Positions 1 to 7,299 of a DNA stretch of 14,648 nt are shown piece by piece. Source of the stretch: DATLFP01 sp035540955 (GTDB taxonomy: Bacteria; Actinomycetota; Acidimicrobiia; Acidimicrobiales; CADCSY01). The stretch covers positions 1 through 14,648 of the forward strand of contig DATLFP010000185.1 in the NCBI GenBank assembly GCA_035540955.1. The letters run 5' to 3'. Below the pieces are notes generated by a model. It was not told where the DNA came from. It made no database searches and saw only the letters and a program-made list of their open reading frames with translations. The translations under genes were made by a program, and so were the position numbers. Numbering within the stretch: the first letter of the stretch is position 1; each line of letters starts with the position of its first letter.

Positions 1-312
1 GCCCATCACGTCTGGCACTGGACCGACGGCGGCCCCACCGACCTCGACAACCTCGTCAGCCTCTGCTGGCACCACCACCACCTCGTCCACGAAGGCGGCT
101 GGACCATCACCTACACCGACAACGTGCTCCGCTGCTACCGGCCCGACGGCACCGAGCTTCGCGACGACCGGCCCAGGATCACCGACCTCCCGCCCCTCGA
201 CGCCGACGTCGACCGCGAAGCCATCGTCCCCCGCTGGGCCGGCGAGACCTTCGACCTCGCCGCCTGCGTCGACGCCACCCTCTCCACCCTCGGCCGCTGG
301 CACGACACCTGA
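1..312 (+). CDS. HNH endonuclease, DUF222/13E12-type, C-terminal part (5' end outside window)
   Basis: The reading frame is open from the first base to the TGA at 310-312 and has no start, so the gene begins upstream. The visible 103 residues open with an HNH nuclease core: AHHVWHW, then DLDNLVSLCWHHHHLVHEGG. The first histidine pair, the central Asn and the last histidines are the expected metal and catalytic residues of the HNH fold. In the DUF222/13E12 family of high-GC actinobacteria this core lies near the C-terminus behind a long helical domain, which would be in the missing part. These proteins are often multi-copy and of unknown role. The C-terminal tail of about 60 residues is acidic and has no motif I recognise. 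The gene ends 3 bp before a convergent gene. HNH identity is clear; membership in DUF222 is inferred from the style of the motif. Confidence 0.85.
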   Translation, partial: AHHVWHWTDGGPTDLDNLVSLCWHHHHLVHEGGWTITYTDNVLRCYRPDGTELRDDRPRITDLPPLDADVDREAIVPRWAGETFDLAACVDATLSTLGRWHDT

Positions 313-315
313 GAC

Positions 316-660
316 CTACGGGCGAAGGACGCGAGACGCGCGCTCGAGGATCTCGGCGACTGATCCTCGGGCGCGGTCCAGCACGGAGCGCGAGTGCTGG
401 GTGGCGACGGCGCGCAGCTCCCGCACGGTGGCGTCGACGCCGACCGCCGTTGCATCGGCGAGCCCCCGGACGAGGAAGGCGATCACGTCGGCGGCCGCCG
501 CCGGCGAGACGTGGAAGGTCTCGACGCAGCGGTCGTCCCGCCACAGGCTGAGGTTGAGGAAGCCGCGGTCGAGGTGCCACGTCAGCCGGAGGCCGACGCC
601 CCGCTCGTCGACCGCGAGCAGCCGCCCGACCGGCAGGTCCCGGATCTCCGCTCCGTCCAT
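316..660 (-). CDS. Hypothetical protein, 114 aa
   Basis: I do not recognise this protein. The first half reads as beta-rich (GVGLRLTWHLDRGFLNLSLW), with alternating charged and hydrophobic residues. The second half, from about residue 52, is helical and Ala/Arg rich and ends in a basic tail. There is no signal peptide, membrane segment, cysteine or obvious catalytic motif. The ATG at 660 is preceded by GGAAGG (674-669) at 8 nt spacing, a good ribosome binding site. It converges with the HNH gene and is divergent from the small coiled-coil gene at 733. Coding is supported by the ribosome site, the neat packing and a plausible amino acid composition. Confidence 0.7.
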   Translation of the reverse strand: MDGAEIRDLPVGRLLAVDERGVGLRLTWHLDRGFLNLSLWRDDRCVETFHVSPAAAADVIAFLVRGLADATAVGVDATVRELRAVATQHSRSVLDRARGSVAEILERASRVLRP

Positions 661-668
661 GGCCCCAT

Positions 669-674
669 CCTTCC
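669..674 (-). promoter_or_regulatory. Shine-Dalgarno GGAAGG for the 114-aa gene
   Basis: On the minus strand GGAAGG lies 8 nt before the ATG at 660. It supports that start. Confidence 0.5.
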
Positions 675-718
675 AGCCTCGCTTGGTCGACGGTCGGCGC
701 GTGGCGGCAGGCGGGCCG

Positions 719-724
719 TAGCCT
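719..724 (+). promoter_or_regulatory. Putative -10 (TAGCCT) of a leaderless promoter
   Basis: TAGCCT fits the actinobacterial -10 pattern TAnnnT. It is followed by 8 nt and then the ATG at 733, so transcription would begin at or next to the start codon. No convincing -35 is visible. The same spacing recurs before four other starts in the window. Confidence 0.5.
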
Positions 725-732
725 CGCGGTCG

Positions 733-963
733 ATGGGGACCTGGGCGCGATTCCGGGCTGCGCTGCTCCGGGAGAAGCGTGAGCTCGACGACGCAGTCGA
801 CGACCTGACGGAGCGGGCCAACGACTCCCTCGACCGGCGCGAGCGGGAGCTGCAGGCCTCGCCCGCGGAGCGGCTGGCGATGGAACAGGAGCGGGCGCTC
901 GAGATCGACGCCGAGCTCGACGCCGTCCGCCGGCGCATCGAAGGGACCGGCGCCGACAGCTGA
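733..963 (+). CDS. Small charged coiled-coil protein, 76 aa
   Basis: This is a 76-residue, highly charged helical protein. Residues from about 8 to 70 are dominated by Glu, Asp, Arg and Leu with heptad-like spacing, so a coiled coil or helical hairpin is likely. It has no membrane segment, cysteine or catalytic motif, and I do not recognise a family. The ATG at 733 is chosen because TAGCCT ends 8 nt upstream, matching the leaderless pattern used elsewhere here; there is no Shine-Dalgarno. The frame is open further upstream, but that part overlaps the divergent gene antisense and reads as shadow. The esterase gene starts 38 bp downstream. Function unknown. Confidence 0.65.
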   Translation: MGTWARFRAALLREKRELDDAVDDLTERANDSLDRRERELQASPAERLAMEQERALEIDAELDAVRRRIEGTGADS

Positions 964-1001
964 GCAAAGGAGCCGCCGTTCCCGGCGTCGAATCGGCCGG
1001 C

Positions 1002-2273
1002 ATGGGAAGGCTCGCGGTTCGTGCCGGTGTCCGTGCGGCGGTCATCGTCCTCGTGGTGGCACTGGTCGCCGTGGCGCCGGCGTCCCGGGCCGACGAGGCC
1101 CCGACGCCGCCCGATCGCGTGCCGCCCTCGCAGGACAACGGCGGGGAGGGTCGCAGCAACGGCCTCGACGGTGAGCATGTGCCGCCCTACAAGGCGTGCA
1201 GCAAGGCGGCCCGCACGCCCGGCGGCTCCCGGCTGGTCCGGCCCCTCCCGATGGGGCCGCGGGCCGAGGACGGGACGTTCCTGTTCACGACGGGGGTGTG
1301 CATCTACCTCCCGCCCGGCTATGACGACCGCACCGCGAGGTACCCGGTGCTCTACCTGCTCCACGGCGGGGGCGGTGACGCCGCTGCCTGGGTGAACTTC
1401 GGCGCGGTGCAGGACACCGTCGACGCCGCCGGCGGCGGGCTCATCGTGGTCATGCCCGACGGCAGCAACGGCCTCTGGTACGACGCCCCCGACGGGTCGC
1501 TGCTGAACGAGACGTACGTGATCGACTTCCTCGTCCCGTGGGTCGACCGCAACCTGCGCAGCATCCCCGACCGCGCGGCGCGGGCGGTGGCAGGCCTCTC
1601 CAACGGCGGGCTCGGGGCGATGGTGTTCGCGGCGAAGCACCCCGACCTGTTCGTGGCGGCGGCATCGATGTCGGGCAACCTCGGCGGCTACCTCCACGAC
1701 TACGACCAGCGGAACCGACCGGCGTACCGCGACGGCAACACGCCGACGCCGCTGGCGACGAACCTCGAGCACGTCGCACTGTCGGCGCGGTGGGGCGCGT
1801 CGTGCGACCCGATGGGCGACCTGCAGCGCGACCTGTGCGCGTCGTGGGCGTTCGAGCAGTTCTTCCGCTACGACAACCAGCGCTTCCACCAGACGCTCGT
1901 CGACCTCGGATACGACCACGTCTACGAGGAGGTCGAGGGCAGCCACGCGTGGCGGTGGTGGTCGACCTGGCTGCGCGAGTCCGACCTGCCGTTCCTGCTC
2001 GGCCAGCTCGCCGACCCGCAGCCGATCGACGCACCTGTCGTCGCCAGTGCCACTCCCGCGACGTGGCACTACCGGTCGATCAGCCCGTCGTTCACGATCT
2101 GGGGCTACGAGGTCACCGTCGAGCGCGACGCGGAGGAGATGCTGGAACTGACCGACGTCACGACGGCGAGCATGACGCTCACCGGCTCGGGCGTCGTCAC
2201 CGTCCGCACCCCCGCCGGCGACGTCCAAACCGTCGACCTCGGCGACGGATCGACCGTCACGATCTCGACCTGA
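1002..2273 (+). CDS. Secreted alpha/beta-hydrolase esterase (PF00756-like)
   Basis: This is a predicted exported serine esterase of 423 aa. Residues 1-30 form a signal peptide: a basic start, a hydrophobic core at about 12-26, and an Ala-Ser-Arg-Ala cleavage site before Asp31. The hydrolase domain spans about 75-335. LLHGGGGDAAAW (119-130) is the oxyanion-hole loop, GLSNG (198-202) holds nucleophile Ser200, and EGSHAWRWW (312-320) gives the catalytic His315. The acid residue cannot be assigned by eye. This order fits the esterase D / antigen 85 fold (PF00756), whose members cleave or transfer acyl esters, some of them in the cell envelope. A tail at about 345-423 is Thr/Val rich and looks like a small beta domain. 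Ser200 is Asn-flanked, as is common in the family. The substrate is unknown. It converges with the FGGY kinase gene, 18 bp away, with no evident terminator. Confidence 0.88.
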   Translation: MGRLAVRAGVRAAVIVLVVALVAVAPASRADEAPTPPDRVPPSQDNGGEGRSNGLDGEHVPPYKACSKAARTPGGSRLVRPLPMGPRAEDGTFLFTTGVCIYLPPGYDDRTARYPVLYLLHGGGGDAAAWVNFGAVQDTVDAAGGGLIVVMPDGSNGLWYDAPDGSLLNETYVIDFLVPWVDRNLRSIPDRAARAVAGLSNGGLGAMVFAAKHPDLFVAAASMSGNLGGYLHDYDQRNRPAYRDGNTPTPLATNLEHVALSARWGASCDPMGDLQRDLCASWAFEQFFRYDNQRFHQTLVDLGYDHVYEEVEGSHAWRWWSTWLRESDLPFLLGQLADPQPIDAPVVASATPATWHYRSISPSFTIWGYEVTVERDAEEMLELTDVTTASMTLTGSGVVTVRTPAGDVQTVDLGDGSTVTIST

Positions 2274-2291
2274 TCCTCCAGCGGGGCGGGG

Positions 2292-3734
2292 TCAGAAGTC
2301 GAGGGCGCTGAGGTCGGCGTGCCAGCCGGCGGCGCGGGCGCGGGCCTCGCGCCAGCGATCGCGATCGAGGGCGCGCACCGGCTCCACCGCGGTGCTCGGC
2401 GTCCACGCCCCGGCGACGTCGTCCCACCCCGCCCACATGCCGGTGGCGAGCCCGGCCAGGTAGGCGGCGCCGAGCGTGGTGGCCTCGGTGACCGGCGACA
2501 CCTCGACGGGCCGGCCGCTGGCGTCGGCGACGGCCTGCACGAAGGTGGGGTTGGCGCTCATGCCGCCGTCGATGCGCACGAGCGGGATCGCCATGCCGCT
2601 GTCGGCCTCGGCGGCCTCGACGAGGTCGGCGCCCCGCTGGGCCACGCCCTCGAGGACGGCCCGCACCACCTCGGCCCGGCCGGTGCCCCGGGTGACCCCG
2701 AGCAGGGTGCCGCGCGCGCCGTAGTCCCAGTCGGGCGTGCCGAGGCCCAGCAGCGCCGGTACGAACACGACGCCGCCGGTGTCGTCGCACTGCGAGGCCA
2801 CGTCGTGGGAGTCGGCGGCGCTGTCGATGATCTGGAGGTCGTCGCGCAGCCACTCGACGGCGGTGCCCGCCGACAGCATGATGCCCTCGACGCCCCACGT
2901 GAGCTCGCCGCCGTCGCGCCAGGCGACGATGGGGATGGTCCCCGCCGCTCCCCGGTCGGTCCCGGGCTGCGTGGCGCCGACGCACAGGTCGAGCATCCCG
3001 CCGGTGCCGAAGGTGATCTTCGCCATCCCCGGCCGGACGCAGCTCTGCCCGATGAGCGACGCCTGCTGGTCGCCGGCGACGCCGGCGATGGGGGGTGAGC
3101 CCGGCAGCACGGTGGCCTCGCCGAGCACGCCCGTGGAGTCGACCACGGTGGGCAACACGGCGGTGGGGACCCGGAGCGCATCGAGCACCTTCGTGTTCCA
3201 CGCCGCGCCATCGCCGGTGAGCAGGCCGGTCACGCCGGCGTTCGTGTGATCGGTGACGTGCCGCGCTCCGCCGGTCAGCTGCCAGATCAGCCAGGTGTCG
3301 ACGGTGCCGAAGCAGAGGTCGCGCGAGCGGTCGGGATCGTGGTCGTCGAGCAGCTGCGCGAGCTTCGTCGCCGACGCGTTGGGCGCCACGCGGATGCCGT
3401 CGGCCTGGAGCACCAGGCAGGTGCCGACCGTGCGCAGGTCCTGCCAGCCGAGGCCGGGGCCGACGGGCGCCCCGGTGGCCCGGTCCCACACGATCGTCGA
3501 CGCCCGCTGGTTGGCGATGCCGACGGCGTCGACCGGACCGGCCTCGGCGAGCGCGGCCTCGGCGCACCGTCGAGCGGTCTCCCAGATCTGCGCGGCGTCG
3601 AGCTCGACCAGGCCCGGTGCCGGCGTGGCCGGCAGCGTCGGCTCCTGGTGCACGGCGGTGACCGACGCGTCGGGCCGCACCACCGCGGCCCGGACGCTCG
3701 AGGTGCCGACGTCGATGACGAGGATGCCGCTCAT
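2292..3734 (-). CDS. FGGY-family carbohydrate kinase, GlpK-like (putative glycerol kinase)
   Basis: A 480-aa FGGY kinase, near the 500 aa usual for glycerol kinase. The N-terminal phosphate-binding loop is DVGTSSVR (8-15). GIANQR (72-77) and GWQDLRT (96-102) follow. GDQQASLIGQ (221-230) carries the catalytic base Asp222, FGTGG (242-246) is the second ATP-side loop, and a C-terminal GGMSANPTF matches the FGGY signature region. It would phosphorylate a polyol with ATP, giving sn-glycerol-3-phosphate if the substrate is glycerol. Compared with E. coli GlpK, Arg83, Trp103 and Asp245 are kept. Glu84, Tyr135 and Phe270 appear as Ala78, Asn119 and Met or Gly near 246-247, so the polyol may differ. 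The ATG at 3734 has AGGAGG 8 nt upstream and overlaps the preceding stop as ATGA. It is the last gene of the glpD operon. Confidence 0.88.
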   Translation of the reverse strand: MSGILVIDVGTSSVRAAVVRPDASVTAVHQEPTLPATPAPGLVELDAAQIWETARRCAEAALAEAGPVDAVGIANQRASTIVWDRATGAPVGPGLGWQDLRTVGTCLVLQADGIRVAPNASATKLAQLLDDHDPDRSRDLCFGTVDTWLIWQLTGGARHVTDHTNAGVTGLLTGDGAAWNTKVLDALRVPTAVLPTVVDSTGVLGEATVLPGSPPIAGVAGDQQASLIGQSCVRPGMAKITFGTGGMLDLCVGATQPGTDRGAAGTIPIVAWRDGGELTWGVEGIMLSAGTAVEWLRDDLQIIDSAADSHDVASQCDDTGGVVFVPALLGLGTPDWDYGARGTLLGVTRGTGRAEVVRAVLEGVAQRGADLVEAAEADSGMAIPLVRIDGGMSANPTFVQAVADASGRPVEVSPVTEATTLGAAYLAGLATGMWAGWDDVAGAWTPSTAVEPVRALDRDRWREARARAAGWHADLSALDF

Positions 3735-4111
3735 GCCGTTCGCCTCCTGGCCACGATGGCGGCGCCGAGCAGTCCGGCGCCGTAGGCGAGCAGCGCGTTG
3801 GCCACGACGAGCACGACCTCGATGTCGTTGCCACGGATGGTCTGGGACACGACGCTGATCGTCTGGATCACCGCGAAGCCGAGCAGGGCGGCGATCGCAC
3901 CCGACGAGTACGGGGTGTCGCCGGCCCGGACCGCCGCGAACCAGCCGCCCACCGCGAAGCCGGCCAGCACCAGGAAGTAGAGGAGCCCGGCGAGACCGCC
4001 CGGGTCGTCGTCGTCCACGACGGCCTGGGCCACGAGCGCCACCGGTAGGCAGACCGCGACCGCCACCGCGGCGCCGGCCCGCACCGCCGGCCAGTGGACC
4101 CTCGCGTTCAC
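3731..4111 (-). CDS. Four-helix integral membrane protein, 126 aa
   Basis: A 126-aa protein with four hydrophobic segments at about 11-31, 38-62, 67-90 and 98-121, and a basic end (ARRRTA). An acidic DDDD patch lies between helices 1 and 2. The GTG at 4111 is chosen because it overlaps the stop of the flavoprotein gene as GTGA. Its own stop overlaps the kinase ATG as ATGA. This double overlap shows it belongs to the glpD operon. I do not recognise the family firmly; small four-helix proteins of this size in actinobacteria are usually unnamed. From context it could anchor the operon enzymes or aid movement of glycerol or a lipid precursor, but nothing in the sequence proves either. Confidence 0.8.
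   Translation of the reverse strand: MNARVHWPAVRAGAAVAVAVCLPVALVAQAVVDDDDPGGLAGLLYFLVLAGFAVGGWFAAVRAGDTPYSSGAIAALLGFAVIQTISVVSQTIRGNDIEVVLVVANALLAYGAGLLGAAIVARRRTA
3743..3748 (-). promoter_or_regulatory. Strong Shine-Dalgarno (AGGAGG) of the FGGY kinase
   Basis: AGGAGG on the minus strand lies 8 nt before the ATG at 3734 and inside the end of the preceding membrane-protein gene. It fixes the kinase start and indicates translation both by coupling (ATGA overlap) and by direct initiation. Confidence 0.75.
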
Positions 4112-5595
4112 GGCCAGGCGACCTCGCCGAACGGGTCGGGCAGGCCGAGCTTGCCGGGGTTGAGGATCCCGTTGGGGTCGAGGGCGTCCTTGACCGAGCG
4201 CAGGATACCGTGGGCGGCGCCCAGGGCGTCGGCCATGAACCGGGCGCGGTTGAGCCCGACGCCGTGGTGGTGGGAGAGCGCGCCGCCCTCGTCGAGGACC
4301 GCCCGCTGCGCGGCGTCCCAGGCGGCCACGTAGTAGCGCTCCCGTTCCTCGGCCTCCGGCTTCGCCGCGAACGTGAAGTAGAGGCAGGCGCCGTCGACGT
4401 AGGCGTGCGACTGGTGGGCGGTGGCGGCGAGGGTGCCGGGCACCGACTGCAGCGCGTCGACGGTCCGGGCGTAGATGCGGGGCAAGGCCGACCACGGTCC
4501 GGCGATCTCCATCGTGTCGACCACGTAGCCGCGGCGGGTCAGCGCTTCGAGGGCGCTGACGTCGTTGCGGTGGCCCCACCACCGGTCGACGAGTCCGCCG
4601 TCGAGCCGCTCGGCGGCCGCGCACTCGGCCTCGACGACGGCGAAGGTGGCCTCGACCAGCGCGGGGTCGGCCTCGTCCATCACGAGCAGGACGTGGCGGT
4701 CGCCGGTGTCATAGCTGCGGGCGGCCTCGGCCGCGTCGTACAGGCGCAGCACCGCCGGGGTCGCGCCCCGGCGCAGGATCCGGCGGCACGCGTCGAGGCC
4801 GTCGTCGAAGGACGTGAACCCCCACGCGCCCTGCTGCCGGCCGGCGGGCACCGGGTGGGCGCGCAGGCGGGCCTCGGTGATCACCCCGAGCGTGCCTTCG
4901 GAGCCGACGAACAGCTGCGTGAGGTCGGGTCCGGCCGCCGCGCGCGGGGCGCCGCCGGTGTGGATCACGGTGCCGTCGGCGAGCACGACCTCCAGGGCCA
5001 CGACGATGTCCTCGATCTTGCCGTAGCGGGTCGACAGCTGGCCGGCGCCCCGGCAGGCGAGCCAGCCGCCGACGGTCGACAGCGCGATCGACTGCGGCCA
5101 GTGCCCGCACGTGAGGCCGTGGTCGGCGCGCAGCGTGTCCTCGAAGGTGTCGCCGAAGGTGCCGGGGAGCACGTCGACGGTGAGGCTCTCGTCGTCAACC
5201 GCGACGATGCCGGCGAGTGAGGTGAGGTCGAGCACGACGCCGCCGTGAACCGGGATGGACGCCCCGCACACGCCCGAACGGCCGCCGGCGGCGGTGACCG
5301 GCACCCGCGCGTCGTTGCACAGGTGGAGCACCTCGGCCACCTCGCCGGTGGTGCCGGGCCGGGCGATCGCGAGGGGCAGGCCGGGGACCCGCCCCTTCAG
5401 CGCCCACTGCATCGCCAGCGGCCACCAGTCCCGTCCCGCCTCGGCCCGCGCCGCCGGCTCCTCGACCGTCGAGCACGCCGACGCCAGCCGCTCGCCGAAG
5501 CCGGCCGGCGCGTCGGCTTGGGCGGCGAGGTCGTGGCGCCTCGCGTCGCCCTCGATGACGATGGGCGGCACCGGCTGGCGCGCCGGCTCAGGCAT
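4108..5595 (-). CDS. FAD-binding oxidase, alkyldihydroxyacetonephosphate synthase (AGPS)-like
   Basis: A 495-aa flavoprotein of the VAO/PCMH family. The FAD domain spans about 75-250: RPGTTGEVAEVLHLC (79-93), AAGGRSGVCG (102-111), and STVGGWLACRGAGQLSTR (173-190) followed by YGKIEDIV (191-198), the last being the AGPS-type signature. GSEGTLGVITEARLR (231-245) closes the domain. The C-terminal half has CLYFTFA (404-410) and HHHGVG (442-447). These match the conserved Tyr and triple-His active site of AGPS, which swaps the acyl chain of acyl-DHAP for a fatty alcohol to make an ether lipid precursor. DPNGILNPGKLG (473-484) is the usual end. The gene starts inside the end of glpD (8-bp overlap) and ends overlapping the membrane-protein start. 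Linkage to glpD fits a DHAP-based substrate. A plain 2-hydroxyacid oxidase such as a GlcD-like enzyme is the main alternative. Confidence 0.85.
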   Translation of the reverse strand: MPEPARQPVPPIVIEGDARRHDLAAQADAPAGFGERLASACSTVEEPAARAEAGRDWWPLAMQWALKGRVPGLPLAIARPGTTGEVAEVLHLCNDARVPVTAAGGRSGVCGASIPVHGGVVLDLTSLAGIVAVDDESLTVDVLPGTFGDTFEDTLRADHGLTCGHWPQSIALSTVGGWLACRGAGQLSTRYGKIEDIVVALEVVLADGTVIHTGGAPRAAAGPDLTQLFVGSEGTLGVITEARLRAHPVPAGRQQGAWGFTSFDDGLDACRRILRRGATPAVLRLYDAAEAARSYDTGDRHVLLVMDEADPALVEATFAVVEAECAAAERLDGGLVDRWWGHRNDVSALEALTRRGYVVDTMEIAGPWSALPRIYARTVDALQSVPGTLAATAHQSHAYVDGACLYFTFAAKPEAEERERYYVAAWDAAQRAVLDEGGALSHHHGVGLNRARFMADALGAAHGILRSVKDALDPNGILNPGKLGLPDPFGEVAWP

Positions 5596-7225
5596 CGAGG
5601 CTCACGTCGAGGCCGGCGGCCTCTCGCTGCTGATCGATCGAGGCGCGGAACGACGCCACCTCGCGGGCGATGTCGGCCTCCGACCAGCCGAGATCGTCGG
5701 CGACGAGCCGCGCCACGTCCTCGGCGGCGGCGGCGGCGCCGTCGCGCTGGAGCCACCGGGCGGGGATGCGGCGGCTCAGCACGTCGTCGAGGGTGCGCGC
5801 CAGCTCGTAGCGGACCGCGAACCGCGCCTCGGCGCGGACGTGGGGGAGACCGTCGACGACCGGCTCCCCGAGCGCGGGTTCGGCGACGACCATGGCGGCC
5901 ACGATCCGGGCGTCGGCGCCGTAGCGGCCGGCCAGATGGGTGACGAGGTCGGCGGGGATGCCCAGCCGGGCGGCGACCGCCTCGGGATCGCGGACGAGGT
6001 CGTCGTAGCCCTCGGCGCCGTGCAGCTTCAGCTTCTTGGTGCGGCACCGGGTTCGGGTGATCTCGTCGACGGTGTCCTCGGCCATGCGCCGGTAGGTGGT
6101 GAGCTTCCCGCCGGTGACGGTCAGCACGCCGCTCGCCGACCGCGTCACCTTGTGGTGGCGGGAGAGGTCGGCGGTCCGCTCGCTCACCGCGTCGGACTTC
6201 ACCAGCGGCCGCAGGCCGGCCCACGTGCCGAGCACGTCGGCGGTCGTGAGCGGCTCGGCCAGCGACGCGTTCATGGCGTTCAACAGGTAGGCGATGTCCT
6301 CCGGGGTGCACTGGGGGTCGTCGACCGGTCCGTCGTAGTCGGTGTCGGTGGTGCCGATGTAGGTCTTGCCGTCCATGGGGACCACGAAGATCGATCGCCG
6401 GTCCTTCGGCACGGGGAACACGCAGGCGATGTCGTTGCGCACCTTCTCCCAGGGGACGGTGATGTGGATGCCCTTCGCCGGGCGGATGGAGTCGGGGTGT
6501 CGGCCCTCGTCGAGGGCGCGCACGTCGTCGCTCCACACGCCGGCGGCGTTGACGACCGTGCCGGCCCGCACGTCGATGGTCGTGCCGTCGGCCGTGACCC
6601 GCGCGCCGGCGGCGGTGTCGCCGTCCTTCAGGATCTCGACCACGGGACACCAGTTGGCGACGACGGCGCCGTGATCGATCGCGGTCCGGGCGATCGTCAT
6701 CGTGAGCCGGGCGTCGTCGGTCTGGGCGTCGTAGTACACGAACCCGCCCAGGGTGCGGTCGGCCCGCAGCGTGGGCACGTGGGCGAGGGTCTCGGCCTTG
6801 TCGATCTGGTCGTGGAGCTTGCCGATGCGGAACCCGCCGGTCAGGTCGTACATCCAGAGCGCGCTGTTCAAGGCCTTGCGCAGCTTCGGGTGGATGATGC
6901 CGTCCTTGCCGAAGATGGGGATGAGGAACGGGAGGAGCCGCACGAGGTGCGGCGCCGTGGAGCGCAGGCGCTGGCGCTCGGCCAGCGCCTGGTAGACGAG
7001 CCGGAACTCGCGCTGCTGGAGGTACCGGAGCCCCCCGTGGACGAGCTTGGAGGACTTCGAGGAGGTGCCCGACGCCAGGTCGTGGCGCTCCACGAGGGCG
7101 ACCGAGAGGCCCCGGGACGCGGCGTCCAGGGCGACGCCGGCGCCGGTGATCCCGCCGCCGATGACGAGGACGTCGAACCGCTCGCCGGCCAGCCGGCCGA
7201 GGGTCGCTTCACGATCGCGTCGCAC
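5588..7225 (-). CDS. glpD: Glycerol-3-phosphate dehydrogenase, FAD-dependent
   Basis: A membrane-associated flavoenzyme of about 545 aa. It oxidises sn-glycerol-3-phosphate to dihydroxyacetone phosphate and passes electrons to quinone. Evidence: FAD-binding VIGGGITGAGVALDAASRG (21-39); the family signature TSSKSSKLVHGGLRYLQQ (54-71); a central part with NAAGVWSDD and RPAKGIHITVPW; TGGKLTTYRRMAEDTVDE near 390-410; and a C-terminal helical domain typical of GlpD. The start is set at GTG 7225 because TACCGT lies exactly 7 nt upstream, which fits a leaderless transcript. An upstream TTG at 7276 would run through this promoter and the Fur-type operator, and is rejected. The gene heads a four-gene operon with overlapping ends and is divergent from the perR-like gene, whose operator centre lies 53 bp upstream of the glpD start. 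Confidence 0.95.
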   Translation of the reverse strand: MRRDREATLGRLAGERFDVLVIGGGITGAGVALDAASRGLSVALVERHDLASGTSSKSSKLVHGGLRYLQQREFRLVYQALAERQRLRSTAPHLVRLLPFLIPIFGKDGIIHPKLRKALNSALWMYDLTGGFRIGKLHDQIDKAETLAHVPTLRADRTLGGFVYYDAQTDDARLTMTIARTAIDHGAVVANWCPVVEILKDGDTAAGARVTADGTTIDVRAGTVVNAAGVWSDDVRALDEGRHPDSIRPAKGIHITVPWEKVRNDIACVFPVPKDRRSIFVVPMDGKTYIGTTDTDYDGPVDDPQCTPEDIAYLLNAMNASLAEPLTTADVLGTWAGLRPLVKSDAVSERTADLSRHHKVTRSASGVLTVTGGKLTTYRRMAEDTVDEITRTRCRTKKLKLHGAEGYDDLVRDPEAVAARLGIPADLVTHLAGRYGADARIVAAMVVAEPALGEPVVDGLPHVRAEARFAVRYELARTLDDVLSRRIPARWLQRDGAAAAAEDVARLVADDLGWSEADIAREVASFRASIDQQREAAGLDVSLDA

Positions 7226-7232
7226 GGCCAGG

Positions 7233-7238
7233 ACGGTA
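7233..7238 (-). promoter_or_regulatory. Putative -10 (TACCGT) of leaderless glpD promoter
   Basis: TACCGT on the minus strand is followed by 7 nt and the GTG at 7225. A weak TTGGCC at 7259-7254 could be a -35, but the spacing is only 15 nt. The element decides the glpD start. Confidence 0.55.
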
Positions 7239-7268
7239 TCTGCCGCCACCCACGGCCAACGATTGGTG

Positions 7269-7287
7269 ATCAACAATGATTGTCGAT
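7269..7287. promoter_or_regulatory. Fur/PerR-type operator palindrome
   Basis: The site ATCAACAATGATTGTCGAT is an inverted repeat centred on G7278. Its arms mismatch only at one symmetric pair (7272/7284). The core AATnATT is the centre of classical Fur/PerR 7-1-7 boxes. It fills the 18-nt gap between TTGGTG (7263-7268) and TAAGGT (7287-7292), a textbook repressor position, directly upstream of a PerR-type gene. Autoregulation is inferred. It also lies 44-62 bp upstream of the divergent glpD start. Confidence 0.7.
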
Positions 7288-7292
7288 AAGGT
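7287..7292 (+). promoter_or_regulatory. Putative -10 (TAAGGT) of the perR-like/rubrerythrin operon
   Basis: TAAGGT fits TAnnnT. It has TTGGTG (7263-7268) 18 nt upstream as a -35 and is followed by 7 nt and the GTG at 7300. The transcript is therefore probably leaderless. Confidence 0.6.
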
Positions 7293-7299
7293 GGCGTCC

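Noticed and set aside
582..2228. A 548-codon minus-strand frame across the esterase
   Set aside because: The esterase on the plus strand has a signal peptide and catalytic motifs. The minus frame is Arg/Val/Glu-rich with no recognisable domain.
2274..2291. Terminator between the convergent esterase and kinase genes
   Set aside because: The 18-bp gap has no stem-loop or T-run that I can see.
7226..7276. TTG at 7276 as start of glpD
   Set aside because: It reads through the glpD -10 and the Fur-type operator. The added 17 residues have no GlpD character.
5255..7279. A 674-codon open frame on the plus strand
   Set aside because: Antisense to glpD and the AGPS-like gene, whose motifs are unambiguous. 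Its Gly/Val/His-rich sequence is typical of GC-rich shadow frames.
7276..7299. ATG at 7276 as start of the PerR-type gene
   Set aside because: It falls inside the operator palindrome and upstream of the -10. The GTG at 7300 fits promoter spacing and normal Fur length.
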